Shown in pieces: positions 1 to 6,508 of a stretch of 9,773 nucleotides of DNA. The notes under the pieces are model-generated. The model made no database searches, had not been told where the DNA came from, and was given only the letters and a program-made list of their open reading frames with translations. The stretch is from positions 1 through 9,773 of the forward strand of contig JAJZQK010000077.1 in NCBI GenBank assembly GCA_021847625.1, in the 5' to 3' direction. The stretch is from Chloroflexota bacterium. Its GTDB lineage: Bacteria > Chloroflexota > FW602-bin22 > JAMCYS01. The translations under genes and the position numbers were made by a program. Position 1 is the stretch's first letter. Each line of letters begins with the position of its first letter.

Positions 1-105
1 GATGCCGAAGTCACGCCAGTAGGCTTCGACCATCTTGTCGATGTCCTCGACGACGAGGCACACATGGGCTAGTTTGTCCACTTTAAATACCGGTTGGTTG
101 GCCAC
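1..105 (-). CDS. VOC-family (glyoxalase/dioxygenase-fold) protein, N-terminal part
   Basis: Only the first 35 residues lie in the window; the gene continues past the left edge. The reverse strand starts with GTG at 105-103, preceded by the Shine-Dalgarno-like AGGGGGT (112-118) with a 6-nt spacer. The peptide contains LAHVCLVVEDIDKMVEAY at about residues 12-29. This is the typical first beta strand and helix of a vicinal-oxygen-chelate module; the His at residue 14 sits where the first metal ligand of the family usually lies. VOC members include glyoxalase I, methylmalonyl-CoA epimerase and extradiol dioxygenases; 35 residues cannot tell them apart. The gene is divergent from the transporter operon and shares its control region, with its own promoter at 201-229, so co-regulation with the catabolic genes is plausible. 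Confidence 0.72.
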   Translation of the reverse strand, partial: MANQPVFKVDKLAHVCLVVEDIDKMVEAYWRDFGI

Positions 106-200
106 GTTGCTACCCCCTATCGCATCGTCTCGCTGTACGATCAACCCCTCGCTCGTCGCTCCCGCGGGTGGCATGGAGAGAGGCCAGTTGTTTTGTAAGT

Positions 201-229
201 ATCATACTGTAGACAGCCAGGTCGGTCAA
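201..229 (-). promoter_or_regulatory. Promoter for the VOC gene (leftward)
   Basis: On the reverse strand, TTGACC (229-224) and TATGAT (206-201) are separated by exactly 17 bp, each 5/6 to the sigma70 consensus. Transcription would begin near 194 and give a leader of about 90 nt before the GTG start at 105. The -10 box lies inside the perfect palindrome GTATCATAC (199-207), a possible operator half. It is back to back with the rightward promoter at 246-274. Confidence 0.6.
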
Positions 230-245
230 CCGAACGCCAGTGCTA

Positions 246-274
246 TTGACAGTGCGTTGTATGGTCTGTATGAT
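246..274 (+). promoter_or_regulatory. Promoter reading towards the transporter operon (rightward)
   Basis: TTGACA (246-251, full consensus) and TATGAT (269-274, 5/6) are separated by 17 bp. Initiation is expected near 281. The -10 region carries GTATGATA (268-275), the inverted copy of the box in the leftward promoter at 200-207. The two -35 boxes are only 16 bp apart, so one regulator could control both directions. The first clear downstream gene is tctC at 707, which implies a leader of about 425 nt unless the small ORF at 299-643 is real. Confidence 0.65.
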
Positions 275-298
275 AGCCGAGCGAACGAGGGAGGCTTG

Positions 299-643
299 AT
301 GCACATTCACGGTCTGCCCGAGAGTGAGATAGATGCCAACCCACCGCCGACCAAGGGCTGGTCTCCGCCTGTGGCTGTTCGTTCCCACGCCTTCGCTTCG
401 TACGACCTTCCTGATGCATCTTCTCTCAACGAACCTCACCTTGACTTCACAACGGCCTTTCACAGATATCTTGCCCTGGCGCCATATTGCGGAGTCCGTG
501 TTATTGGCTGGTCGGCTGATGACCATGGCTGGGGACTTGGCATGAATAGGCTAGTTGGTCCGCGGGGGGGCAGGGCGCCTCCGGCATACGGATCCTCTAG
601 AGATTCCGCCCTCGGTGACGAGGCTCTACTCGCGATGCCCTAG
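299..643 (+). CDS. Hypothetical 114-aa ORF between promoter and tctC (doubtful)
   Basis: An ATG at 299 is preceded by GAGGGAGG (287-294) with a 4-nt spacer, and by a near-consensus promoter whose start point would be about 18 nt upstream. The translation signals are therefore well placed. The 114-residue product shows no domain, signal peptide or membrane segment that I recognise. It is rich in Pro, Ser, Ala and His, has low-complexity stretches near its C-terminus, and its codon choice is less biased to G/C in third positions than the genes downstream. The frame is also open upstream to position 35, across both promoters, so openness alone says little. It may be a real small gene, a decayed regulator, or an untranslated leader of tctCBA. 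No function is proposed. Confidence 0.22.
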   Translation: MHIHGLPESEIDANPPPTKGWSPPVAVRSHAFASYDLPDASSLNEPHLDFTTAFHRYLALAPYCGVRVIGWSADDHGWGLGMNRLVGPRGGRAPPAYGSSRDSALGDEALLAMP

Positions 644-706
644 ACGTTAGGTTCAGCTTTCGGGCGACTGAGTTGCCGTCCGACCAACACGCTTAGGAGA
701 AGTGAA

Positions 707-1681
707 GTGGCTAGATCCCATCGCCTGCTCACCTTGGTTTTGGTGCTCGCGTTTCTTATCCCACTACTGGCCGGCTGCTCAGCCGGTGCGTCGTATCCAA
801 CGAAACCGATCCAGATGATTGTCCCCTTTCCTGCAGGCGGGTCGTGCGACATGACCGGCCGCGCCATCGCAGAAGCAGTGAAGACTCATCTTCCCCAGCC
901 GATCGCGGTGGTGAACCGGGCCGGTGGCTCAGGCACAATAGGCACGAGCGAAGTGGTCACGGCCAAACCTGATGGCTATACCATCGGCATCACGGCCGTA
1001 GCTGTGCTAACTATGCAGCCTCATCTCAATGACCTGCCCTACAAGGGGCCGGAAGACATGATCCCAGTCATCAGCCTTATCAACCAGGCGATCGTCTTTG
1101 CAGTCCGAGATGACTCCCCTTATAAGACCATGCAGGACTTCCTTGATGCGGCGAAGGCAAAGCCTGGGCAGTTGAAGGTAGGACATCCCGGCAACGGCAC
1201 GGTGCTGCATATCGACCTTGAGCGGCTGAAGGTTGCGACTAACACCGACATAGTTTCGGTGCCTTTCGCCGGTGGTGGTGAGTCTGTGCCGGCGTTCCTT
1301 GGCGGCCACGTGGATGCCCTCGTCGCACACCCGGCCGAGATCATCGCTCACGTCAAGGCCGGCAAGGCTCGCGTACTGGGCGTCTTTGAAGACGAGCGTA
1401 TCCCCGGTTGGGAAGACGTACCAACGTTCAAGGAAATGGGTATCGATGTGGTTGGCGGCGTCTATTATATGATCATCGTGCCGAAGGATACCCCTGCCGA
1501 CGTGGTGAAGACGCTCCACGATGCGATCCAGAAGGCGCAGAAGGAGCAATCCTTCGTGGACTTCGCGAAGGACAAGTACGATATCTTCTACTCAACTGGC
1601 GACGAGCTGATGAACAAGCTGAAGGCCGACTACGTGGCGAATGGCAAGATCGTCGAGCAGCTGGGAATGAAGAAGCAGTAG
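707..1681 (+). CDS. tctC: Tripartite tricarboxylate transporter substrate-binding lipoprotein (TctC/Bug family)
   Basis: This is the extracytoplasmic receptor that captures an organic anion and hands it to the TctAB membrane complex. The GTG start is chosen because AGGAGA (695-700) lies 6 nt upstream and the product then opens with a clean lipoprotein signal: a positively charged start, a hydrophobic stretch (about 7-20), and lipobox LAGC with Cys24. Family motifs follow: PFPAGGSCDMTGR (40-52), which forms the carboxylate-binding loop in Bug proteins, and NRAGGSGTIGTSEV (70-83) followed by KPDGYT. The length of 324 aa is normal. A lipid anchor, rather than a free periplasmic form, suggests a cell without a conventional Gram-negative periplasm. 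The usual Thr/Ser after AGG-S is Cys47 here. Bug receptors bind varied carboxylates, so the ligand is not predictable. It is the first gene of a three-gene operon, 5 bp from tctB. Confidence 0.93.
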   Translation: MARSHRLLTLVLVLAFLIPLLAGCSAGASYPTKPIQMIVPFPAGGSCDMTGRAIAEAVKTHLPQPIAVVNRAGGSGTIGTSEVVTAKPDGYTIGITAVAVLTMQPHLNDLPYKGPEDMIPVISLINQAIVFAVRDDSPYKTMQDFLDAAKAKPGQLKVGHPGNGTVLHIDLERLKVATNTDIVSVPFAGGGESVPAFLGGHVDALVAHPAEIIAHVKAGKARVLGVFEDERIPGWEDVPTFKEMGIDVVGGVYYMIIVPKDTPADVVKTLHDAIQKAQKEQSFVDFAKDKYDIFYSTGDELMNKLKADYVANGKIVEQLGMKKQ

Positions 1682-1686
1682 ACACT

Positions 1687-2145
1687 ATGCGTACAGGACA
1701 CCTGGCAGTCTCCGCAGTATCGCTCGCTATATCACTTGCCTATCTAATGGGGGCCTTGGCGACGCCCATTGGCGCGCCCGACAAACCGGGTCCTGGCTTC
1801 TTCCCGGTCCTGGTCGGCGGGATGCTGGTTGCGCTTAGCATGGCCCTCTTTATCCAGTCGTGGCGGATGGTGCCGGTGGGAGACGCCGGGGAATTCCTGC
1901 CGGCCGGCATTGCCGGCCGGCGCGTCCTCGGCGTGGTGATTGGCCTGGTCGGCTACACGGTTCTGCTGACGACGTTGGGCTATCTGGTAGTTGGGGCGCT
2001 GGTCATCATCCTCGTGCTGCGGGTGCTCGGCATGCATAGCTGGCGCAACGTCATCCTCACGGCCGCGGTCTGTACGGCCGTATCCTATTATCTGTTCTCC
2101 GTTGCTCTGGGTGTGCCACTGCCTCAGGGTGTGTGGATGCCTTAG
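1687..2145 (+). CDS. tctB: Tripartite tricarboxylate transporter small membrane subunit (TctB, DUF1468)
   Basis: This is a 152-aa hydrophobic protein, the small integral membrane partner of TctA. The ATG at 1687 is 5 bp after the tctC stop and has no strong Shine-Dalgarno of its own, so translational coupling to tctC is likely. The open frame extends upstream to 1408, but that part overlaps tctC and is not used. Hydrophobic segments lie at about residues 5-24, 38-58, 79-96, 98-114 and 119-141. The family hallmark PGPGFFP (34-40) precedes the second segment. Residues 59-78 form the only notable polar loop. The gene order C-B-A is standard for this transporter class. The subunit's exact role in the family is poorly defined. 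Confidence 0.9.
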   Translation: MRTGHLAVSAVSLAISLAYLMGALATPIGAPDKPGPGFFPVLVGGMLVALSMALFIQSWRMVPVGDAGEFLPAGIAGRRVLGVVIGLVGYTVLLTTLGYLVVGALVIILVLRVLGMHSWRNVILTAAVCTAVSYYLFSVALGVPLPQGVWMP

Positions 2146-2150
2146 GGAGG
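2145..2150 (+). promoter_or_regulatory. Ribosome binding site deciding the TTG start of tctA
   Basis: GGGAGG overlaps the last base of the tctB stop codon and lies 7 nt before TTG at 2158. No in-frame ATG or GTG is similarly placed; the nearby ATG at 2162 is out of frame. The N-terminus encoded from TTG ([11 protein letters not shown]) matches the usual beginning of TctA proteins. Confidence 0.7.
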
Positions 2151-2157
2151 AAGTCCT

Positions 2158-3687
2158 TTGGATGCATTAAGCGGCTTGCTCTACGGGTTCTCTGTGGCCT
2201 TGACGGTGCAGAACCTGCTGGCTTGTTTCATCGGGGTGCTCGTGGGCACGTTGGTAGGGGTGCTGCCCGGCATCGGCCCGATCGGGGCGATGGCCTTGCT
2301 CATCCCTGCCACTTTTGCCTTCGACCCCACGACGGCCATTATTATGATGGCCGGGATCTACTACGGTGCTCAGTATGGGGGCTCGACCACCTCGATTCTC
2401 GTGAACGTGCCGGGCGAGGCTACTACTGTCATCACGACGATCGAGGGCTATCAGATGGCCAAGAAGGGACGGGCGGGGGCAGCGCTCGCCTCGGCTGCCG
2501 TGGGCTCGTTCGTCGCGGGCACCTTGGGCCTGGTCGGGCTGCAATTGTTCGCGCCGGTATTGGCTGAGGCGGCGCTGTCCTTTGGCCCTCCCGAGTACTT
2601 CGCGTTGACGGTGCTCGGCCTTCTGTTGCTTTCCAGACTGGGCGGAGGTTCTCTCGTCAAGGCATTTATGATGGTTGGCTTCGGCCTGGTGCTCGGCACG
2701 GTGGGCATGGAAGCGATGACCGGCTATAGCCGATTTACACTAGGCCGTCTAGAGCTCTTGCAGGGAATCGACTTCGTGCCTGTGGCGATGGGCCTGTTCG
2801 GCATCGCCGAGGTGCTGTTCATGGCCGAACAGATTACCGATCTCAAGAGCGTGGCGAGCGTCAAGCTGCGCGAGCTGTTTCCCACGGCCACGGAGTGGGC
2901 ACGAGCTCTGCCGGCGATGCTGCGCGGGACTGGCGTAGGGTTCTTCATCGGCCTCGTTCCTGGCCCGGCGGCCGTCCTTTCCACATTCGTTGCCTATACT
3001 GTCGAGAAGCGCGTGTCTCGGCGCAAGCATGAGTTCGGCAAAGGGGCAATCGAGGGCGTGGCGGGACCGGAATCCGCCAACAATGCTGCTTCGGCCGGGG
3101 CCATGGTGCCGCTGCTGGCGCTCGGGATCCCCTTCGCGCCGGCCACGGCGATGCTCCTGGGGGCGCTGATGATTCATGGCGTCGAACCGGGCCCCCTCTT
3201 GATGCAGGACAGGCCGGACGTGTTTTGGGGCGTGGTCGCCAGCATGTACCTCGGTAACATAATGCTCCTGGTATTGAATCTTCCCTTGGTAGGGGTCTTT
3301 GCCAACGTTCTGCGGACGCCAAAGCACATTCTGACTGCCCTTATAGTGCTCTTCTGTCTCGTCGGCACGTACAGCGTCAACAACAGCGTGCTTGATCTCG
3401 TGGTCCTAGTGACGATGGGCGTGGCCGGGTACGTGCTGCGCAAGCTCAGTTTTGATCTCGCGCCGCTCGTGCTAGCGCTAGTCCTAGGACCGATGATGGA
3501 GCGGACCTTCTCGCAGAGCATGATCATGTCGCACGGCAGCCTTGCCATCTTCGTGGACCGGCCGATCACGCTCGTGCTACTCTCACTCGGCCTGTTAGCC
3601 GTTCTACTGCCCTGGCTCATTCCCACCGTATGGAAGCGAGTAGCACAAGAAGCGACCCCTTCTTCGTCGGCGGGGACCGCTGTATAA
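2158..3687 (+). CDS. tctA: Tripartite tricarboxylate transporter large membrane subunit (TctA)
   Basis: This is the channel-forming subunit of the secondary transporter, driven by an ion gradient rather than ATP. The 509-aa length is typical of the family (about 500). It has the TctA signatures: [11 protein letters not shown] (34-44), [19 protein letters not shown] (68-86), a second half-motif VPGPAA around 268, and [16 protein letters not shown] (299-314) followed by the LGIP loop. The two PG-containing motifs reflect the internal duplication of the family. Multiple membrane segments cover nearly the whole length. Translation starts at TTG 2158, supported by GGGAGG 7 nt upstream, 12 bp after the tctB stop. 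The protein ends with a Ser/Thr/Ala-rich tail. The gene is complete, with no frameshift or missing core motif. Transcription may continue into the leader at 3688-3989, as no T-rich terminator follows directly. Confidence 0.95.
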   Translation: MDALSGLLYGFSVALTVQNLLACFIGVLVGTLVGVLPGIGPIGAMALLIPATFAFDPTTAIIMMAGIYYGAQYGGSTTSILVNVPGEATTVITTIEGYQMAKKGRAGAALASAAVGSFVAGTLGLVGLQLFAPVLAEAALSFGPPEYFALTVLGLLLLSRLGGGSLVKAFMMVGFGLVLGTVGMEAMTGYSRFTLGRLELLQGIDFVPVAMGLFGIAEVLFMAEQITDLKSVASVKLRELFPTATEWARALPAMLRGTGVGFFIGLVPGPAAVLSTFVAYTVEKRVSRRKHEFGKGAIEGVAGPESANNAASAGAMVPLLALGIPFAPATAMLLGALMIHGVEPGPLLMQDRPDVFWGVVASMYLGNIMLLVLNLPLVGVFANVLRTPKHILTALIVLFCLVGTYSVNNSVLDLVVLVTMGVAGYVLRKLSFDLAPLVLALVLGPMMERTFSQSMIMSHGSLAIFVDRPITLVLLSLGLLAVLLPWLIPTVWKRVAQEATPSSSAGTAV

Positions 3688-3876
3688 TATTGGAATAGAG
3701 GGTGTCGGCCGTATCATGCCCGCCGGGTAGCTGACTGTCGGTGCGGATGGTGGACGACGTGTGGGCACCATGAGGTAAGCGGACGGCTGGTTTGCCGTTG
3801 GATTGGCGGTTGGATGTCGAGAAGGCAGGGGGATTGAACCTGCCTCTTGGCCGTGGTAAACTCGCCCTGGACAGCT

Positions 3877-3905
3877 AGACCGGGCTACTTGTCTGCGCCC
3901 GGTCT
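3877..3905 (+). repeat. Perfect 9-bp inverted repeat (hairpin)
   Basis: AGACCGGGC and GCCCGGTCT are exact reverse complements around an 11-nt loop. The stem is GC-rich, but the 3' flank (CTCTGTACG) has no T tract, so intrinsic termination is uncertain. Its place between tctA and the dehydrogenase fits an attenuation or mRNA-stability element. Confidence 0.5.
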
Positions 3906-3929
3906 CTCTGTACGTGAGGAAGCGTGTAA

Positions 3930-3961
3930 GTGCCGCAAGGCTCAAGGGTTGAGCCTGGCAC
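3930..3961 (+). repeat. Two-part hairpin just upstream of the dehydrogenase start
   Basis: An inner stem GGCTCAA/TTGAGCC (3939-3945 with 3949-3955, loop GGG) sits inside an outer stem GTGCC/GGCAC (3930-3934 with 3957-3961), with an asymmetric internal loop of 4 and 1 nt. It ends 12 nt before the ribosome binding site of the next gene, so it could affect translation or mark the end of a leader RNA. Confidence 0.5.
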
Positions 3962-3989
3962 ACGTCGACGATGAAAGGGGGATCTATCT

Positions 3990-4874
3990 GTGAAGGTAGG
4001 AATTGTCGGTACGGGGACCATGGGCAGCCGAATGGTCGGCAAATGGATTGAGGCCGGCTTCGAGGTCGTGGCCCGCGATATCAATCCCGCTGCCGAGGAG
4101 AACGTGCGGGGCATAGGGGCGAAGACGGTTGGTAGCCCCGCGGACGTGGCCAAGGAAGCGGACGTCGTCATCCTCTCGCTGCCGATGCCGGCGGATGTCC
4201 TCGAGGTGATTGGCGGGCAGAACGGCCTGCTGGCCGGCGCCAGCAAGGGATTGGTGATCGCCGACATGAGCACCGTCGATCCCATGTGCGAGAAGAAGGC
4301 GACGGCGATGTGTTCCGAGAAGTCGGTTGGTTTTCTCGACGCGCCGGTGCTCGGGCGACCCCAGAGTTGCGGAATGTGGACTCTCCCCGTCGGGGGAGAT
4401 GACGCTTCACTGGCCAAGGCGAGACCTGTTCTAGAGAAAGTGGCAAAGAGGGTCGAGCTGGTAGGAGCATCTGGCAATGGCCAGATCGTGAAGCTGCTGA
4501 ACAACCTGATGTTCGGCGCGATTAATGCCGTCACAGCCGAGATCATGGCGCTGTGCGCCAAGGCAGGGCTATCGCCCAAGGTGCTGTTCAACCTTATCGA
4601 GGGTAGTGGCGCGGCGACCGTCAGCAACCTGTTCAAGGAACTGGGCCCGAAGATGCTGGCGCGCGACTACTCGCCGCTGTTCGCGATGGATCTTCTCTGG
4701 AAAGACAACATGCTTGGCCTGGAGATGGCCAAGGAGTATAAGGCCCCCATGCCACTCAGCTCGGCAACCAACGTTCTGAACGAGATGGCGCGTGCCAAGG
4801 GTTTGGGCCCGGAGGACACCAGCGCCCTCGTCAAGATCTACGAGGAATTCTACGGGGCCCGTGTTGAAGGCTGA
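3990..4874 (+). CDS. NAD(P)-dependent beta-hydroxyacid dehydrogenase (3-hydroxyisobutyrate dehydrogenase family)
   Basis: This soluble 294-aa oxidoreductase interconverts a hydroxyacid (or related alcohol) with its aldehyde or ketone using NAD(P). The GTG start at 3990 gives the family N-terminus, with AAAGGGGGA (3974-3982) 7 nt upstream. The Rossmann motif GTGTMG is at residues 7-12. STVDP (94-98) matches the conserved ST(V/I) segment. The substrate-binding motif is DAPVLGRP (117-124). The catalytic Lys is K168 in GNGQIVKLLNN, and K238-D239 matches the later conserved KD pair. The usual DAPVSGG motif is altered: Arg123 replaces the second Gly, which may indicate an extra contact to an anionic substrate. 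Relatives include tartronate semialdehyde reductase, succinic semialdehyde reductases and sulfolactaldehyde reductase (YihU). Substrate assignment is open. The LarA-like gene starts 14 bp downstream and is almost certainly cotranscribed. Confidence 0.9.
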   Translation: MKVGIVGTGTMGSRMVGKWIEAGFEVVARDINPAAEENVRGIGAKTVGSPADVAKEADVVILSLPMPADVLEVIGGQNGLLAGASKGLVIADMSTVDPMCEKKATAMCSEKSVGFLDAPVLGRPQSCGMWTLPVGGDDASLAKARPVLEKVAKRVELVGASGNGQIVKLLNNLMFGAINAVTAEIMALCAKAGLSPKVLFNLIEGSGAATVSNLFKELGPKMLARDYSPLFAMDLLWKDNMLGLEMAKEYKAPMPLSSATNVLNEMARAKGLGPEDTSALVKIYEEFYGARVEG

Positions 4875-4888
4875 GTAAGGAGTAGTTG

Positions 4889-6310
4889 ATGCAGCAAGTC
4901 ACACTGGAGTACGGCGATCATCATATGACCGTCGAGCTGCCGGACAGCGCCACCGTTGTGCAGCCCGGCGTTACCTATCAGGACCCTCCGAAGGTCGACC
5001 CCGTCGAGGCGACGCGGAAGGCGCTGAATAATCCTCTGGGAATGCCGCCGATCTGGCAGTTGGTGAACTCCAAGAGCAAGGTCGTCGTTGCCTTCCCGGA
5101 CCGCGTCAAGGGCGGCTTCCACGATCAATCGCACCGCAAGACCGCGATCCCAATGATCCTCGAAGATCTGCGCAAGGGCGGGGTGAAGGAAGAGAACATC
5201 ACCCTGATGTGCGCGCCGGGGCTCCACCGCAAGAACACGCGGGAAGAGCTCGAGATGTACCTGCCCAAGCACATCGTCGACGAGTTCTGGGGCGACCGCC
5301 TGGTCTTCCACGATGCCGAGGACCCCGATGGGGTGCTGGATTTGGAAGTCGACAAGCACGGGGACCGCGTTTTCGTGAACAAGCGGGTCGCCGAGGCCGA
5401 CCTCACCATCATTCTCGGCCACGCCCAGGGCAACCCTTACGGTGGCTACAGCGGTGGCTACAAGATGCTGGTGACCGGCCTTACGCACTGGCGGTCGATT
5501 CGCTGCCACCATACCCCGGCGACCATGTACCGCGACGACTTCACGCCGACCACCACACATCAGTACATGCGCGATCAGTTCGACACGATCGGGAAAGCAA
5601 TCGAGGAGCGCATCGGCAAGAAGATCTTCTGCGTGGATGCCGTGGTCGACACGACGGCGCAGGTGCTCGGCGTCTACGCGGGCGCCATCGAGGAAGTGCA
5701 GAAGGCCAGTTGGCCTCTAGCCGACAAGCGCACTAACGTCAGCCTGCCGATAGAGAAGGCGGACGTTCTCGTGTTCGGCATGCCGCGTAGCTTCCACTAC
5801 GGCCCCGGCATGGGCACAAACCCCATTCTGATGCTGCAGGCGACGGGCGCGACGCTCTGCCGCGTGATGGGCGCCCTGCGCGAGGGCGCGGTCGTCATCG
5901 CCCCCTCGGTCTGCGACGGCTGGTTCAACGACGAGTGGTTCCCCGCCTACCGCGAGATCTACCAGAGGTTCCAGGAGAAGGCGGCAACCCCGGCCGACAT
6001 GCTCCCCTTCGAGGAGGAGTTTGCCACGCGGCCGGACTTCATCGAGAAGTTCCGCTTCAACCATGCCTATCACCCGTTCCATGCCTTCTCGATGCTATAC
6101 ATGGGAGGCCTTGCCTGGCAGAAGACGAGCGCGCTGTTTATGCCTGGGGCTGAGAACCCGGGGATAGCCCGTAGCATGGGCTTCATACCGACCAAGACCT
6201 TCGACGAGGCGCTCAAGGAGGCCGAGCGGTACGTGGGCCAGAACCCGCGCATACTCGCCCTGCCCGAGTACCTCGTGCGGGTGCCGGCGCACCTGTTCGC
6301 CGAGAAGTAG
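4889..6310 (+). CDS. LarA-family protein (DUF2088; nickel-pincer racemase/epimerase superfamily)
   Basis: A 473-aa homologue of lactate racemase LarA, a superfamily that inverts hydroxyacids by transient hydride transfer on a nickel pincer nucleotide. The ATG at 4889 is preferred over the adjacent TTG at 4886, as AAGGAG (4877-4882) lies 6 nt before it. Recognisable elements are D71-R72, H113 in APGLHRKNTREEL, GGYSGGYK with K192, and H208. By spacing from the Lys (-10 and +16), K192 matches the Lys184 of Lactobacillus LarA that binds the cofactor, and H208 matches the nickel ligand His200. The position equivalent to catalytic His174 appears to be N182 (GNPYGGYSGG instead of a PH motif), so chemistry may differ from lactate racemisation. 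Residues 380-473 are an extended C-terminal part I cannot assign further. No larB, larC or larE is in the window. It is followed by a strong terminator, ending the dehydrogenase-LarA unit. Confidence 0.85.
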   Translation: MQQVTLEYGDHHMTVELPDSATVVQPGVTYQDPPKVDPVEATRKALNNPLGMPPIWQLVNSKSKVVVAFPDRVKGGFHDQSHRKTAIPMILEDLRKGGVKEENITLMCAPGLHRKNTREELEMYLPKHIVDEFWGDRLVFHDAEDPDGVLDLEVDKHGDRVFVNKRVAEADLTIILGHAQGNPYGGYSGGYKMLVTGLTHWRSIRCHHTPATMYRDDFTPTTTHQYMRDQFDTIGKAIEERIGKKIFCVDAVVDTTAQVLGVYAGAIEEVQKASWPLADKRTNVSLPIEKADVLVFGMPRSFHYGPGMGTNPILMLQATGATLCRVMGALREGAVVIAPSVCDGWFNDEWFPAYREIYQRFQEKAATPADMLPFEEEFATRPDFIEKFRFNHAYHPFHAFSMLYMGGLAWQKTSALFMPGAENPGIARSMGFIPTKTFDEALKEAERYVGQNPRILALPEYLVRVPAHLFAEK

Positions 6311-6363
6311 GGTCTATCCACCGTAACCTTAGGGCGGTGCACTGACAACGCCCCCGCAATGAT

Positions 6364-6395
6364 GAGCCGCCCGGCACGGGCGGCTCGTTCTGTTT
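6364..6395 (+). terminator. Intrinsic terminator after the LarA-like gene
   Basis: A perfect 10-bp GC-rich stem, GAGCCGCCCG/CGGGCGGCTC (6364-6373 with 6377-6386), has a 3-nt loop and is followed by the T-rich GTTCTGTTT. It lies 53 bp after the stop codon. A weaker stem GGGCG/CGCCC precedes it (6332-6336 with 6349-6353). It separates the dehydrogenase-LarA unit from the glycyl radical enzyme gene. Confidence 0.85.
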
Positions 6396-6436
6396 AGGTG
6401 CACCGGCGCGGGCGGCCCATGCAGGGTGGAGTGAGT

Positions 6437-6445
6437 TGCTATAGA
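6437..6445 (+). promoter_or_regulatory. Possible extended -10 promoter for the radical enzyme gene
   Basis: TGCTATAGA has the TGn extension followed by a 4/6 match to TATAAT. No good -35 box is found 15-19 bp upstream. A promoter is expected between the terminator and the ATG at 6509, and this is the best candidate I can see, but it is weak. Confidence 0.25.
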
Positions 6446-6494
6446 ATTGGAGAGGGTACATTCAGCAGGGCGCACGTAAGCCCGTCTTCGAGCT

Positions 6495-6502
6495 GGGAGG
6501 GA
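6495..6502 (+). promoter_or_regulatory. Ribosome binding site fixing the radical enzyme start at 6509
   Basis: GGGAGGGA lies 6 nt before ATG 6509. The open frame runs back to 6398, but the 37 extra codons have no family resemblance and would begin only 2 nt after the terminator's T-rich tail, so the inner ATG is chosen. Confidence 0.7.
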
Positions 6503-6508
6503 CTTCGC

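Larger units (their letters stand above)
3688..3989 (+). other. 302-bp structured leader/spacer before the dehydrogenase gene
   Basis: I find no coding gene here. The stretch holds several inverted repeats: AGGCAGG/CCTGCCT (3823-3829 with 3839-3845), AGACCGGGC/GCCCGGTCT (3877-3885 with 3897-3905), and a two-part hairpin at 3930-3961. None is followed by a clear run of T, so they are not textbook terminators. I could not match any known riboswitch class by eye. No convincing -35/-10 pair was found. It may be an mRNA leader with attenuation, a processing or stability element between tctA and the next gene, or simply a spacer. Confidence 0.45.

Noticed and set aside
110..526. 138-aa reverse-strand ORF
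   Set aside because: It overlaps the divergent promoter pair, has no recognisable domain, and would run across the control region of the VOC gene.
1408..1686. N-terminal extension of tctB
   Set aside because: It lies entirely within the tctC coding sequence in another frame; the TctB family resemblance starts at the ATG at 1687.
3683..3688. TATAAT box at the end of tctA
   Set aside because: No acceptable -35 box lies 15-19 bp upstream, and it overlaps the stop codon of tctA.
3823..3861. T-arm-like sequence of a tRNA on the reverse strand (GGTTCAATCC within 3831-3840)
   Set aside because: The stem does not fit the 5-bp/7-nt T-arm geometry, and no anticodon stem pairs at the required distance upstream. 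It is better explained as the 7-bp inverted repeat AGGCAGG/CCTGCCT.
6398..6508. N-terminal extension of the glycyl radical enzyme
   Set aside because: It would begin only 2 nt after the terminator's T-rich tail (6395) and shows no family resemblance; the ATG at 6509 has a strong ribosome binding site.
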